Of a DNA stretch of 64,000 nucleotides, positions 1-9,485 are shown piece by piece. Both the position numbers and the translations under genes were made by a program. The notes below the pieces were generated by a model that did no database searches, was not told where the DNA came from, and was given only the letters and a program-made list of their open reading frames with translations. Source of the DNA: Ciceribacter ferrooxidans (GTDB lineage: Bacteria; Pseudomonadota; Alphaproteobacteria; Rhizobiales; Rhizobiaceae); assembly GCF_004137355.1 (NCBI RefSeq), contig NZ_SDVB01000391.1:1-64000 (forward strand), given 5' to 3'. Position 1 is the first letter of the stretch, and each line of letters starts with the position of its first letter.

Positions 1-1
1 T

Positions 2-1111
2 CCCGCCAAGGCGCCTCCGCCGGCCAGACCGCAGCAGCCGCAGGCCGCGGAACGCCCGCGCCCGCCCGCTGCCGTTTCGCAGTGGTCGAACGATCTTTAC
101 GCGGCGCTCGACCTCGGCACCAACAATTGCCGTCTTCTCGTCGCCCAGCCGACACGCCCCGGACAGTTCCGTGTCGTCGATGCGTTTTCGCGCATCGTGC
201 GCCTCGGCGAGGGGCTCGCGGCGAGCGGCCGGCTTTCGGCCGAGGCGATGGACCGCGCGGTCGAGGCGCTCCGCGTCTGCGCGGCGAAACTCTCCGGCCG
301 GCAGATCCGCCGCATGCGCCTGATCGCCACCGAAGCCTGCCGTGCAGCGGAGAACGGCGAGGAATTCCTGCGCCGCGTGACGGTCGAGACCGGCCTCGAC
401 CTCGAGATCATCAATCGCGAGACCGAGGCGCGGCTTGCCGTTTCCGGCTGCTCGTCGCTGGTCGGCCGCGAGGCGCGGTCGGTCGTGCTCTTCGACATCG
501 GCGGCGGCTCCTCCGAGATCGCCGTCATTCGCATCGGCGAGAACCGCTCGAGCCGGCTTGCCAACCACATCACCCATTGGACCTCGCTGCCGGTCGGCGT
601 TGTGACCCTCTCGGAGCGCCACGGCGGCCGTGACGTCACGCCGGAGGTCTTCGAGGCGATGACCGCCGAGGTCGGAGAGATGCTCGCCCGTTTCGACTGC
701 CCGCCGCTCGAAGGTGCGGCAGAAGGCGCCGTGCCGGAGGATTTCCACCTGATCGGCACGTCGGGAACGGTGACCACGCTCGCAGGCGTCCATCTCGACC
801 TGCCGCGCTACGATCGCCGCCGGGTGGACGGGCTCTGGCTCTCGGACGCCGAAGTGAGCGCCATGCAGGCGAAACTGCTCTCCTGGGATTATCAGGGCCG
901 CGCGGCCAATCCGTGTATCGGCCCGGACCGCGCCGACCTCGTGCTCGCCGGCTGCGCGATCCTTGAGGCGATCCGCCGCCGCTGGCCCTCTCCGCGCATG
1001 CGGGTGGCCGATCGGGGCTTGAGGGAAGGCCTGCTCACCGACATGATGGCCGACGACGGCGTCTGGCGGCGTGCGCGCAGCCGTCGCCCCTTCCGCGAGC
1101 GTGGGCGCTGA
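2..1111 (+). CDS. ppx: Ppx/GppA family exopolyphosphatase (5' end outside window)
   Basis: Hydrolyses terminal phosphates of polyphosphate and/or pppGpp; cytosolic. The frame is open from base 2 and the initiation codon lies before the window. A Pro/Gln-rich stretch comes first, followed by the ASKHA-fold phosphate-1 motif [12 protein letters not shown] near 107-142, the phosphate-2 motif [11 protein letters not shown] and the [11 protein letters not shown] adenosine-side motif. The short C-terminus shows no HD domain, so this is the short Ppx/GppA form. It ends 16 bp before rlmE, a pairing common in rhizobia. Ppx and GppA activities cannot be told apart from sequence alone. Confidence 0.9.
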   Translation, partial: PAKAPPPARPQQPQAAERPRPPAAVSQWSNDLYAALDLGTNNCRLLVAQPTRPGQFRVVDAFSRIVRLGEGLAASGRLSAEAMDRAVEALRVCAAKLSGRQIRRMRLIATEACRAAENGEEFLRRVTVETGLDLEIINRETEARLAVSGCSSLVGREARSVVLFDIGGGSSEIAVIRIGENRSSRLANHITHWTSLPVGVVTLSERHGGRDVTPEVFEAMTAEVGEMLARFDCPPLEGAAEGAVPEDFHLIGTSGTVTTLAGVHLDLPRYDRRRVDGLWLSDAEVSAMQAKLLSWDYQGRAANPCIGPDRADLVLAGCAILEAIRRRWPSPRMRVADRGLREGLLTDMMADDGVWRRARSRRPFRERGR

Positions 1112-1127
1112 ACAGGAAAGAACGAAG

Positions 1128-1859
1128 ATGACCAAGGCTCCGATCGCCGGAAACCGCACCGGCCGCAAGCTCGGCCAGAAAGTCAAGAAGACCAAGCTCA
1201 AGGCCTCGTCGCGCCGCTGGCTGGAACGGCATATCAACGACCCTTACGTGCAGCGCGCCAAGCTCGAGGGCTATCGCGCCCGCGCGGCCTTCAAGCTGCT
1301 GGAAATCGACGAGAAGCACAACATCCTGAAGGGCGCCCGTCGCATCATCGACCTCGGGGCTGCGCCGGGGAGCTGGTCGCAGATCGCCGCCAACGTCACC
1401 GGGTCGACCGACGCGGACGTGCGGGTCGCCGCGATCGACTTCCTCGAAATGGCGCCGCTGCCGGGCGTGAAGATCCTGCAGCTCGACTTCCTCGATCCGG
1501 AAGCCCCGAAAAAGCTCATCGAGGCTGTCGGCGGCACGCCCGATCTGGTGATCTCCGACATGGCCGCCCCGACCACCGGCCACCAGAAGACCGATCACCT
1601 GCGCACGATGCATCTCTGCGAAGTCGCCGCCCATTTCGCGATCGAGGTGCTCGCCGAAGGCGGCCACTTCCTCGCCAAGACCTTCCAGGGTGGTACGGAG
1701 CGGGAGCTTCTGACGCTGCTGAAACAGAACTTCCGTCAGGTCGTGCACGTGAAGCCCGGCGCCTCGCGCTCCGAATCGGTCGAGATGTTCCTGCTCGCCA
1801 AGGGCTTCAAGGGACGCAAGCCCGCGACGGCTGAGGAGGCCGTCGAGCAGGATCGGTGA
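1128..1859 (+). CDS. rlmE: 23S rRNA (uridine-2'-O)-methyltransferase RlmE (FtsJ/RrmJ)
   Basis: SAM-dependent 2'-O-methylation of U2552 in the 23S rRNA A-loop, acting on the large ribosomal subunit. The protein has 243 residues. A basic N-terminus ([14 protein letters not shown]) precedes the FtsJ core, with the SAM-binding [12 protein letters not shown] motif, the acidic DFLDPEA loop, the [11 protein letters not shown] segment and a catalytic Lys in [10 protein letters not shown] chose the ATG at 1128 because AGGAAAG lies just upstream; the frame is open further upstream, but only over the end of ppx. The 16-bp gap to ppx suggests one transcript. Confidence 0.95.
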   Translation: MTKAPIAGNRTGRKLGQKVKKTKLKASSRRWLERHINDPYVQRAKLEGYRARAAFKLLEIDEKHNILKGARRIIDLGAAPGSWSQIAANVTGSTDADVRVAAIDFLEMAPLPGVKILQLDFLDPEAPKKLIEAVGGTPDLVISDMAAPTTGHQKTDHLRTMHLCEVAAHFAIEVLAEGGHFLAKTFQGGTERELLTLLKQNFRQVVHVKPGASRSESVEMFLLAKGFKGRKPATAEEAVEQDR

Positions 1860-1865
1860 AATCCC

Positions 1866-2249
1866 ATGCTCCTTTACGTAACGCTCGGAACCAATGACCT
1901 CGCGCGCTCTCAGCGTTTTTGCGACGCAGCTCTCGCGGCCCTCGGATATGAGCGCAGGGTTACCGAGGCGGACGAGATCGGTTACGCGGCCGCCGACGAC
2001 CGCCGCTGCCGCCTGTGGGTGACGAAACCCTATGACGGCAAGCCCGCCACCTTCGGCAACGGCACGACGATCGCGATCGAGGCTCCGAGCCGCGCTGCCG
2101 TCGACGCATTCTATAAGGCCGGACTGGCGAATGGCGGCACCGACGAAGGCTCTCCGGGACTGCGGCCCTTCCATCCGGATTTCTACGCGGCATTCGTCCG
2201 CGATCCGGACGGAAACAAGCTCGCCGCCGTCTGCGAAAAGCCGGAATAG
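1866..2249 (+). CDS. VOC (glyoxalase/bleomycin-resistance) family protein
   Basis: A 127-residue single-domain VOC protein. It opens with the beta-strand typical of the fold (LLYVTLGTNDLARSQRF) and ends with the conserved FVRDPDGNKLAAVCE strand. Such proteins bind a divalent metal and act as lyases, dioxygenases or binding proteins; the substrate cannot be read here. It starts 6 bp after rlmE, so it may be co-transcribed with ppx-rlmE. It meets the convergent MFS gene 3 bp past its stop. Confidence 0.8.
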   Translation: MLLYVTLGTNDLARSQRFCDAALAALGYERRVTEADEIGYAAADDRRCRLWVTKPYDGKPATFGNGTTIAIEAPSRAAVDAFYKAGLANGGTDEGSPGLRPFHPDFYAAFVRDPDGNKLAAVCEKPE

Positions 2250-2252
2250 GCG

Positions 2253-3659
2253 CTATTTCACCGCGACGCTGTCGGGCTCCGGCGCTCGTCCATGACCCGA
2301 GACGTTGGCGCCGGCATCGCGCGGTATGCGCAGGAAGGGCAAGACGGCGAGCAGCGAGAGACCTGCCACCACCGCGAAGGCGAGATGGAAATCGGCAAGC
2401 CCAAGGGCACGGCCCTCGAGTGCGGTGCTCCCCTCGAGAATGGCGGCGGCGGCCGCCACTCCGAGCGCCAGGCTCACCTGTTGCAGTACCGAGCTCATCG
2501 AGGTCGCCTGGCTCGCCTCTGCGTCGCCGATCTCCGCATAGCTCAGCGCATTGATGCCGGTGAAGAAGAAGGACCGGCAGAAGCCTGCGGCAAGCAGCAG
2601 TCCCATGATCAGCGGATAGGGCGTGCCGGGCGTGAAGAAGGCGTTCGCCGCCGTCGTCGCCGCACCGGTGATCGCCGCGGCAATGAGCACGGTGCGGAAG
2701 CCGACAGCCGCGAAGACCCGGCGGGCGAGGAACTTGGTGGTGATCGCCCCGATCGCGCCGACGAAGGTGATGAGGCCGGACTGGAAGGGCGTGAGGCCGA
2801 AGCCGAGCTGTAGCATCAGCGGCATCAGGAAGGGAATGGCACCGGCGGCGATGCGAAAGATCGTGCCGGCGATGACCGCGGCGCGGAAGGTGGCGTTGCG
2901 GAAGAGGCCGAGGTCGAGAAGCGGTGCCGGATGGCGTCGCGCATGGCGGACGTAGAGGAGGCCTGCGGCAAGGCCGATGGCCGTCGCGCCGATGCCGGCG
3001 GCGGGCGGCAGCGCCGGCAGGCTCATGACCGAAAGACCGAAGACGATACCCGATGCGGCAAGCGCGCTCAGCGCGAAACCGCGCCAGTCGATCGGCGGCG
3101 TTGCGATCGGTGGCACTTCCGGCAGGTGGATGGTCGCCAGCCAGATGCCGGCAAGGCCGATCGGCACGTTGATCAGGAAGATCCAGTGCCAACTGAAATA
3201 GGTGGTGATGAAGCCGCCGATCGGCGGACCGCTCAGCGGGCCGATGAGGCCGGGGATCGTCAGCAGCGCCATCGCCGAGACGAGTTCGCGTCGCTCCGTC
3301 GTGCGCAGGAGCACGAGGCGCCCGACGGGTGTCATCATCGCGCCGCCCATGCCCTGCAGGAAACGGGCCGCGACGAAGGCGAGCAACGATCCGGAAAACG
3401 CGCAGAGGACGGAGCCGGCCATGAAGACGAGGATCGCCACGCGAAAGATGATCTTCCCGCCGAACCGGTCGGCCATCCAGCCACTCGCCGGAATGAAGAT
3501 CGCAAGCGCCACCATGTAGGCGGTGAGGGCGAGCTTGAGCGTGATCGGCCCGACGCCGAGGTCGGCGGCAATCGCCGGCAGCGCCGTCGAGATGACGGTC
3601 GAGTCCATCTGCTCCATGAAGAGCGCGACAGCGAGGATCAGCGGGACGATACGGTTCAT
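2253..3659 (-). CDS. MFS transporter, DHA2 (EmrB/QacA-like) drug efflux family
   Basis: Proton-coupled inner-membrane exporter of 468 residues with about 14 hydrophobic segments, as in DHA2 members. The first helix carries the MEQMDSTVISTALPAIA motif typical of EmrB/QacA proteins, and the motif-A loop GWMADRFGGK follows helix 2. I took the ATG at 3659, where the first helix begins; the frame extends upstream to 3827 but that part is not membrane-like. Neither this ATG nor a GTG five codons before it has a clear ribosome binding site. It stands alone with no membrane-fusion partner. Substrate unknown. Confidence 0.85.
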   Translation of the reverse strand: MNRIVPLILAVALFMEQMDSTVISTALPAIAADLGVGPITLKLALTAYMVALAIFIPASGWMADRFGGKIIFRVAILVFMAGSVLCAFSGSLLAFVAARFLQGMGGAMMTPVGRLVLLRTTERRELVSAMALLTIPGLIGPLSGPPIGGFITTYFSWHWIFLINVPIGLAGIWLATIHLPEVPPIATPPIDWRGFALSALAASGIVFGLSVMSLPALPPAAGIGATAIGLAAGLLYVRHARRHPAPLLDLGLFRNATFRAAVIAGTIFRIAAGAIPFLMPLMLQLGFGLTPFQSGLITFVGAIGAITTKFLARRVFAAVGFRTVLIAAAITGAATTAANAFFTPGTPYPLIMGLLLAAGFCRSFFFTGINALSYAEIGDAEASQATSMSSVLQQVSLALGVAAAAAILEGSTALEGRALGLADFHLAFAVVAGLSLLAVLPFLRIPRDAGANVSGHGRAPEPDSVAVK

Positions 3660-3972
3660 GCGAGAAGTGCTCACGGGAAAGGAGGGGCGGTCACCGGTGC
3701 GTCGCGCGGGGCCCGTTCTAGCTGAGGTCCGCACGGCTTGCCAGCCACGAATCGCCCCCGGTGCAGATGGACATTCACGTGTGCGTGACGCGTTCTGGCC
3801 GCCGGCGAACCCAAAGAAACCCGGCACCTGTGCGCAGGCCGTTTTTTCTGTTCCCTTCCTGTCATAGACGTGTTACCAGCCCTCGCCAACTTCCACGTTG
3901 TCCTGCAGGAGCGGCCGGGCGGACGATTCGTCCCGGAGAGCCACTGCATTTTTTAAAAAGAGGAAATTGGCA
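3660..3972. other. Intergenic region between the MFS gene and guaB
   Basis: 313 bp without a convincing gene, lying between divergently transcribed genes, so it should hold both promoters. No strong sigma-70 pair stands out. The visible structure is a terminator-like hairpin on the plus strand (3822-3847) and the run TTTTTTAAAAA just before the guaB ribosome binding site AGGAAA. Short open frames here have no family resemblance and no ribosome binding sites. Confidence 0.6.
3822..3847 (+). terminator. Terminator-like hairpin in the guaB leader
   Basis: CGG-(CA)-CCTG, loop TGCG, CAGG-CCG, followed by six T: seven pairs with a 2-nt bulge and a U-tract. It lies about 125 nt before the guaB start, and no plus-strand gene ends nearby. 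It could be a leader attenuator, the end of a small RNA, or chance. Confidence 0.4.
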
Positions 3973-5466
3973 ATGGCACGCATCGTATTATCGGCCACGG
4001 GAGCCGAAGCCCTGACTTTCGACGATGTCCTTCTGCAGCCGGGACATTCCGAGGTCATGCCGGGGCAGACCAACATCGCGACGCGGATTGCCAAGGATAT
4101 CGATCTCAGCCTGCCGATCCTCTCCTCCGCCATGGACACGGTGACGGAAAGCCGCCTCGCGATCGCCATGGCCCAGGCCGGCGGCATCGGCGTCATCCAC
4201 CGCAACCTCACGCCGAGCGAACAGGCCGAGGAAGTCCGCCAGGTCAAGAAGTTCGAGAGCGGTATGGTCGTCAATCCGGTCACCATCGGCCCGGATGCCA
4301 CGCTCGCCGAGGCGCTGGCGCTGATGAAGGCGCACGGCATTTCCGGCATTCCGGTCGTTGAGAACGGCGGCCGCCCCGGTCGCCTTGTGGGTATCCTGAC
4401 CAACCGCGACGTCCGCTTCGCCTCCGATCCCTCGCAGAAGATCCATGAGCTGATGACCAAGGAAAACCTGGTCACCGTCAAGGAAAGCGTCGACCAGCAG
4501 GAAGCCAAGCGCCTGCTGCACAGCCATCGCATCGAAAAGCTGCTGGTGGTTGACGGCGACGGCCGTTGCGTCGGCCTGATCACCGTCAAGGACATCGAGA
4601 AGAGTCAGCTCAATCCCAACGCCGCCAAGGACCTCCACGGCCGTCTGCGCGTCGCCGCCGCGATCTCCACCGGCGAGGACGGCCGCGAGCGCGCCGAGCG
4701 GCTGATCGATGCCGGCGTCGACGTGATCGTCGTCGATACCGCGCACGGCCACTCGCAGAAGGTTCTGGACGCCGTCGGCGTGGTCAAGAAGATGTCCAAC
4801 GCGGTGCGCATCATCGCCGGCAACGTCGCGACCGCCGAAGGCACCCGCGCGCTCATCGAAGCCGGCGCCGACTGCATCAAGGTCGGCATCGGCCCCGGCT
4901 CGATCTGCACCACGCGCATCGTCGCCGGTGTCGGCGTACCGCAGCTCGCCGCCGTGATGGCCGCTGCCGAAGAAGCCGCCAAGAGCGACATTCCGGTGAT
5001 CGCCGACGGCGGCATCAAGTTCTCGGGCGACCTCGCCAAGGCGATCGCCGCCGGCGCCTCCGCAGTCATGGTCGGCTCGCTGCTCGCGGGCACCGACGAA
5101 AGCCCGGGCGAGGTCTTCCTCTACCAGGGCCGTTCCTTCAAGGCCTATCGCGGCATGGGGTCCGTTGGCGCCATGGCGCGCGGCTCGGCCGACCGCTACT
5201 TCCAGGCGGAAGTGCGCGACACGCTGAAGCTGGTGCCGGAAGGCATCGAGGGCCAGGTCCCCTACAAGGGCCCGGTCTCGGCCGTGCTGCACCAGCTTGC
5301 CGGTGGCCTGAAGGCTGCCATGGGCTATGTCGGCGGCCGCGACATCAAGGACTTCCAGGAGAAGGCGACCTTCGTCCGCATCTCCGGTGCGGGCTTGCGC
5401 GAAAGCCATCCGCACGGCGTCACCATCACCCGCGAAAGCCCGAACTACCCCGGCGCCGGCGGCTGA
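3973..5466 (+). CDS. guaB: Inosine-5'-monophosphate dehydrogenase
   Basis: Oxidises IMP to XMP with NAD+, the rate-limiting step of GMP synthesis; cytosolic homotetramer. The 497-residue length fits the family. The N-terminus [15 protein letters not shown] begins the (beta/alpha)8 barrel, which is interrupted by two CBS domains at roughly residues 95-210. The catalytic Cys is at about residue 312 in [13 protein letters not shown], and the mobile flap carries [10 protein letters not shown]. The ATG at 3973 follows AGGAAA and gives the canonical N-terminus. It is followed at 27 bp by a small membrane protein gene. Confidence 0.98.
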   Translation: MARIVLSATGAEALTFDDVLLQPGHSEVMPGQTNIATRIAKDIDLSLPILSSAMDTVTESRLAIAMAQAGGIGVIHRNLTPSEQAEEVRQVKKFESGMVVNPVTIGPDATLAEALALMKAHGISGIPVVENGGRPGRLVGILTNRDVRFASDPSQKIHELMTKENLVTVKESVDQQEAKRLLHSHRIEKLLVVDGDGRCVGLITVKDIEKSQLNPNAAKDLHGRLRVAAAISTGEDGRERAERLIDAGVDVIVVDTAHGHSQKVLDAVGVVKKMSNAVRIIAGNVATAEGTRALIEAGADCIKVGIGPGSICTTRIVAGVGVPQLAAVMAAAEEAAKSDIPVIADGGIKFSGDLAKAIAAGASAVMVGSLLAGTDESPGEVFLYQGRSFKAYRGMGSVGAMARGSADRYFQAEVRDTLKLVPEGIEGQVPYKGPVSAVLHQLAGGLKAAMGYVGGRDIKDFQEKATFVRISGAGLRESHPHGVTITRESPNYPGAGG

Positions 5467-5492
5467 GGCGAATGGATGGAGGGGAGCGGCAG

Positions 5493-6050
5493 ATGGGAAC
5501 GAACAAGGTGATCCTGTTGCTGCTCGCCCTCTCGGGCGCCCTTGTCGCCTGGATGTTCTTCGGGCTCGATCCGGAGTTCCGGCATCTCAGCGGGGCAGGA
5601 GGCTTCCTCGATGCCCGCCTGTCCGGCTACGAGGCCGATGCGGTGCGGGGCCTCCAGGCGGCGCTTGCCGATCCGGCACGGGCCGAGGCACGCGATCTGC
5701 TTCAGCTGATGTATCTCGGTCCGGACCTCGTCCTGCCGTTCGCGCTCACCCTCTCGCTCTGCCTGCTCTTTCGCGGCTATGCCCCCGGCGTCGTGCTCTA
5801 TGGCCGACGCCTCGATGTCCGGCATGCCTGGCTGCTTTGCCTGTTGCCGATCGCCTACGGCGTCTTCGACTATCTGGAGAATTTCGGGTTTCTGAGCTAT
5901 TTCCCGCCGGCCGAGCCGGGTCCGTGGCTCGCCGAAAACCTGCCCAACGTCTTGCCGTGGGTGACGCGCGTCAAATTCGTATTGCTGTTCGTGTCCGCGC
6001 TGCTTGCACTGCGCGTCACGGTGTTCTCGGGTCGCTCCGACGGCCGGTAA
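5493..6050 (+). CDS. Uncharacterised four-helix membrane protein
   Basis: A 185-residue protein I do not recognise by family. Four hydrophobic segments are visible, near residues 5-25, 75-95, 110-130 and 157-178, with a soluble loop of about 45 residues after the first helix. The ATG at 5493 has the strong ribosome binding site GGAGGGG about 8 nt upstream. It starts 27 bp after guaB, so it may ride on the guaB transcript, but nothing in it points to purine metabolism. No catalytic motif is seen. Confidence 0.65.
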   Translation: MGTNKVILLLLALSGALVAWMFFGLDPEFRHLSGAGGFLDARLSGYEADAVRGLQAALADPARAEARDLLQLMYLGPDLVLPFALTLSLCLLFRGYAPGVVLYGRRLDVRHAWLLCLLPIAYGVFDYLENFGFLSYFPPAEPGPWLAENLPNVLPWVTRVKFVLLFVSALLALRVTVFSGRSDGR

Positions 6051-6147
6051 CGAAGATGTGTTGCCCGCAATCGCCGGTGGGCACTATCCTGCCTGAGGCG
6101 CGCCTGCGTTCGGGCCGCCATCCAGATACCCTGAACGGAGGAGCATC

Positions 6148-7023
6148 ATGGACACGCCGAAAGTCACGCAGGCGATGATCGACGCCTATGACGAATACAC
6201 TCATCTTACTCTGGATCGCCGTGCATTCATGGAGAGACTGACGGCACTCGCCGGCTCGGGCGCGGCGGCCGCCACCATCGCGCCGCTGCTTGCCGCCAGC
6301 AAGGCGAGTGCCGCCGTTATCCCCGAGGATGACGCCCGCCTGAAGGCCGAGGATGTGACCTATCCCGGCGGAACGACCGAGATGAAGGCCTATCTCGTCG
6401 GCCCCAAGGATGCCGCCGGCCCGCTGCCCGGCGTCATCGTCATTCACGAAAACCGCGGTCTCAATCCGCACATCCGCGACGTCGCCCGCCGCATGGCACT
6501 CGAGGGCTTCGTCGTGCTGGCGCCGGACTTCCTCTCACCTTACGGCGGCACGCCGGACGACGAGGACAAGGCGCGCGAGATGTTCACCACCCTCGACATG
6601 GCCGCGGCCGTCAACAATGCCGAGGCGGGGCGCGTCTATCTGGCCGGCAACGCCGATTCCAACGGCAATGTCGGCGCCGTCGGCTTCTGCTGGGGCGGCG
6701 GCATGGTGAACCGCCTGGCGGTCGCCTCGCAGGCACTCGGGGCGGGGGTCGCCTACTACGGCGCCCAGGTCCCTGCCGACCAGGTGCCGTCGATCCAGGC
6801 GCCCCTTCTGCTGCACTATGCCGGGCTCGACGAGCGCATCAACGCCGGCATCGACGCCTACAAGGCGGCGCTCAATGAGAACAAGAAGACGTTCGAGATC
6901 CATGTCTACGAGGGCGTGAACCATGCCTTCAACAACGACACCTCCGCAGCCCGCTATGACAAGGCGGCGGCCGACCTTGCCTGGTCGCGGACGGTTGCTT
7001 TCCTGAAGAAATATCTCTCCTGA
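6148..7023 (+). CDS. Dienelactone hydrolase family protein
   Basis: Alpha/beta hydrolase of 291 residues. The Cys nucleophile sits in GFCWGGG, the acid Asp in AGLDERIN and the His in GVNHAFNND, the classic dienelactone hydrolase triad. Before the hydrolase domain there is a Tat-like segment (DRRAFMERLTALAGSG, then an Ala-rich hydrophobic stretch ending ASA) at about residues 23-57, suggesting export. The ribosome binding site is GGAGG before the ATG. Related exported proteins are annotated only as carboxymethylenebutenolidase-like; the substrate is unknown. Confidence 0.85.
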   Translation: MDTPKVTQAMIDAYDEYTHLTLDRRAFMERLTALAGSGAAAATIAPLLAASKASAAVIPEDDARLKAEDVTYPGGTTEMKAYLVGPKDAAGPLPGVIVIHENRGLNPHIRDVARRMALEGFVVLAPDFLSPYGGTPDDEDKAREMFTTLDMAAAVNNAEAGRVYLAGNADSNGNVGAVGFCWGGGMVNRLAVASQALGAGVAYYGAQVPADQVPSIQAPLLLHYAGLDERINAGIDAYKAALNENKKTFEIHVYEGVNHAFNNDTSAARYDKAAADLAWSRTVAFLKKYLS

Positions 7024-7105
7024 ACATTCGCTGTTGCGATGGCGCCGGAATCTTTCCGGGGCTGTCGCAACCCTGCGACAGAAGTCGTTGCGAAGCGCCG
7101 CAGGC

Positions 7106-7119
7106 TTGACCCGGATCAA
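7106..7119. promoter_or_regulatory. FNR/FixK-type box upstream of adhP
   Basis: TTGACCCGGATCAA matches the TTGA-N6-TCAA consensus recognised by FNR/FixK-family regulators. It lies about 100 bp before the adhP start, which would place a class II promoter start near 7154 and leave a leader of about 65 nt. Confidence 0.5.
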
Positions 7120-7219
7120 GAAACTCGACCGGGACAACGATAGGATGCATACGTCGTGACGGGTGCATCCCGGGCGGCCAGATGATTTCGCAACACGATT
7201 CCTGTCGAGGAGGAAAAGA

Positions 7220-8245
7220 ATGGCATCGAGTATGAAAGCCGCGGTTGTGCGGGAATTCGGCAAGCCGCTGGTGATCGAGGAGATGGCGATACCGGACCCC
7301 GGTCCGGGTCGGATTCTCGTCAGGTATCTGGCGACGGGCGTGTGCCACACCGACCTGCATGCGGCGAACGGCGACTGGCCGGTCAAGCCCAATCCGCCAT
7401 TCATTCCGGGGCATGAGGGCGTCGGCTATGTCGCCAAGCTCGGCGCCGGCGTGACCCGGATCAAGGAAGGCGACCGCGTCGGGGTTCCGTGGCTGCACAC
7501 CGCCTGCGGCTGCTGCTCGCCCTGCCGCACCGGCTGGGAGACGCTCTGCGGCAGCCAGCAGAATACCGGCTATTCCGTCAATGGCACCTTTGCCCAGTAT
7601 GGCCTTGCCGATCCGGATTTCGTCGGGCGGTTGCCGGACAATCTCGAATTCGGCCCCGCAGCTCCGGTGCTCTGCGCCGGCGTCACGGTCTACAAGGGGC
7701 TCAAGGAAACCGAAGTGCGCCCCGGCGAATGGGTGGTGATCTCGGGTATCGGCGGGCTCGGTCACATGGCCGTGCAGTATGCCAAGGCCATGGGCATGCA
7801 TGTGGTCGCCGCCGACATCTTCGATGAGAAGCTGAAGCTCGCGAAGGAGCTCGGTGCCGACATCACCGTCAACGGCCGCGCAGCCGACGCGATCGAGCAG
7901 GTGCAGAAGGCGACCGGCGGCGTGCACGGTGCGCTCGTCACCGCCGTCTCCCCGAAGGCGATGGAGCAGGCCTATGGCTTCCTGCGCTCCAAGGGCACCA
8001 TGGCGCTGGTCGGCCTGCCGCCGGGCTTCATCTCGCTGCCGGTCTTCGACACGGTGCTGAAGCGCATCACGGTGCGCGGCTCGATCGTCGGCACCCGCCA
8101 GGATCTCGAGGAATCCCTGGTCTTCGCGGGCGAGGGCAAGGTCGCCTCGCATTTCTCCTGGGACAAGCTGGAGAACATCAACGACATCTTCCACCGCATG
8201 GAGGAAGGCAAGATCGACGGCCGCATCGTCCTCGATCTCAACTGA
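7220..8245 (+). CDS. adhP: Zinc-dependent alcohol dehydrogenase AdhP
   Basis: NAD-dependent, zinc-containing alcohol dehydrogenase of 341 residues, as usual for AdhP. Catalytic zinc ligands appear in TGVCHTDLHA and GHEGVGYV. The structural-zinc Cys cluster is CGCCSPCRTGWETLC, and the Rossmann nucleotide site is GIGGLGHMAVQYAKAMG. The ATG at 7220 follows AGGAGGAAAAGA; the frame is open upstream but without a ribosome binding site. An FNR/FixK-type box precedes it, which fits a role in fermentative or microaerobic redox balance. Confidence 0.93.
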   Translation: MASSMKAAVVREFGKPLVIEEMAIPDPGPGRILVRYLATGVCHTDLHAANGDWPVKPNPPFIPGHEGVGYVAKLGAGVTRIKEGDRVGVPWLHTACGCCSPCRTGWETLCGSQQNTGYSVNGTFAQYGLADPDFVGRLPDNLEFGPAAPVLCAGVTVYKGLKETEVRPGEWVVISGIGGLGHMAVQYAKAMGMHVVAADIFDEKLKLAKELGADITVNGRAADAIEQVQKATGGVHGALVTAVSPKAMEQAYGFLRSKGTMALVGLPPGFISLPVFDTVLKRITVRGSIVGTRQDLEESLVFAGEGKVASHFSWDKLENINDIFHRMEEGKIDGRIVLDLN

Positions 8246-8363
8246 ACCGGCGCATACACCGAAACGTGAATGCAAGGGGCCGCCGATGCGGCCTCTTGCT
8301 CTGGCGACGCGTTCAGAACTTCCTATTTTATGGTGCAGCGCAATATTCTGGTTGCAGGGCATC

Positions 8364-9485
8364 ATGTCGAATTCCAAGTGCGAACAAATCTTTGTCTTTC
8401 AAGGTGGTGGCGCGCTCGGAGCGTATCAGGCGGGCGCTTACGAGGCGCTGCACCAACACGATATCGACCCCGATTGGGTCGCCGGGATTTCGATCGGTGC
8501 CGTCAACGCCGCGCTGATCGCCGGAGCGCCGAAGGAACGCCGGGTCGAAAATCTCCGGACGTTCTGGGACAAGGTCTCGTCGAACCTGACCTTCGGGTTC
8601 GGCCATGACGGCGCCGATGTTCGCCGTATCTCCAACGAGATTTCGGTAATGGCCGGAGCGCTCACCGGCATACCCGGTTTCTTTTCGCCGCGCCTCTACA
8701 CCCCTTACCAGATCCTTTACAATCGCGAAGCCGCCATCAGCTTCTACGACACGGAGCCCCTGCTCAAGACACTGGAGGAGCTGGTCGACTTCGACCTCCT
8801 GAACAATTGTCGGACCCGCATCAGTCTCGGCGCGGTCGAGGTCGTGTCCGGCAACTTCGCCTATTTCGACAGCCGTCGCCAGACGCTGGATGCCCGGCAT
8901 ATCGCCGCCTCAGGTGCGTTGCCGCCGGGGTTCGCGCCGGTCGAAATCGAGGGGCGCTACTATTGGGATGGCGGCCTCGTCTCCAACACGCCGCTGCAGT
9001 ATGTCCTCTCCACCAATGGCTCCGAGCGCAACATGGAGATATTCCAGATCGACCTGTTCAGCGCCCGCGGGACCATGCCCAAGGATCACTTCGAGGCGGA
9101 GAGCCGCATCAAGGAGATCCGCTATTCGAGCCGGACGCGCCTGAACACCGACGATTTCGCCCGCAGGCAGATCGTCCGCCGCGCCGCCAAGCGGCTCCTC
9201 GAAAAGCTGCCACCCGAATTCGCCGATGACGAGGATGCCAGAATCTTGCGGTCCATCGGCGTCGAATACGACGTGACGATCGTGCACCTCATCCACCGCC
9301 GGGCGGCCTCTGCCACGCACGCCATGGATGCCGAATTTTCACGCGCTTCGATAACGGAGCACTGGGCAGCGGGTTACGACGACGTCATGCACACGCTCAA
9401 TCACGACAAGTGGAAGAACCGTGGCCGCCCGCGCGACGGAATTCAGATTTTCGACCTCGCCCACGAACGGCACGGAAAGAGCTGA
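8364..9485 (+). CDS. Patatin-like phospholipase (DUF3734-type C-terminus)
   Basis: Lipid acyl hydrolase with a Ser-Asp dyad, 373 residues. The oxyanion motif GGGALGAY is at about residue 12, the nucleophile elbow GISIGAVNA at about 43, and the dyad Asp in WDGGLVSNTP near 200. The C-terminal third matches the region seen in the rhizobial DUF3734 subgroup. I chose the ATG at 8364, where the patatin domain begins. It is followed 72 bp later by a 3-hydroxybutyrate dehydrogenase, a pairing that suggests lipid or polyhydroxybutyrate turnover, though PHB hydrolysis is inference only. Confidence 0.88.
   Translation: MSNSKCEQIFVFQGGGALGAYQAGAYEALHQHDIDPDWVAGISIGAVNAALIAGAPKERRVENLRTFWDKVSSNLTFGFGHDGADVRRISNEISVMAGALTGIPGFFSPRLYTPYQILYNREAAISFYDTEPLLKTLEELVDFDLLNNCRTRISLGAVEVVSGNFAYFDSRRQTLDARHIAASGALPPGFAPVEIEGRYYWDGGLVSNTPLQYVLSTNGSERNMEIFQIDLFSARGTMPKDHFEAESRIKEIRYSSRTRLNTDDFARRQIVRRAAKRLLEKLPPEFADDEDARILRSIGVEYDVTIVHLIHRRAASATHAMDAEFSRASITEHWAAGYDDVMHTLNHDKWKNRGRPRDGIQIFDLAHERHGKS

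Noticed and set aside
3660-3827. Upstream extension of the MFS exporter by 56 codons
   Set aside because: The added part is Arg/Pro/Ser-rich and not membrane-like; family members begin at the first helix near 3659.
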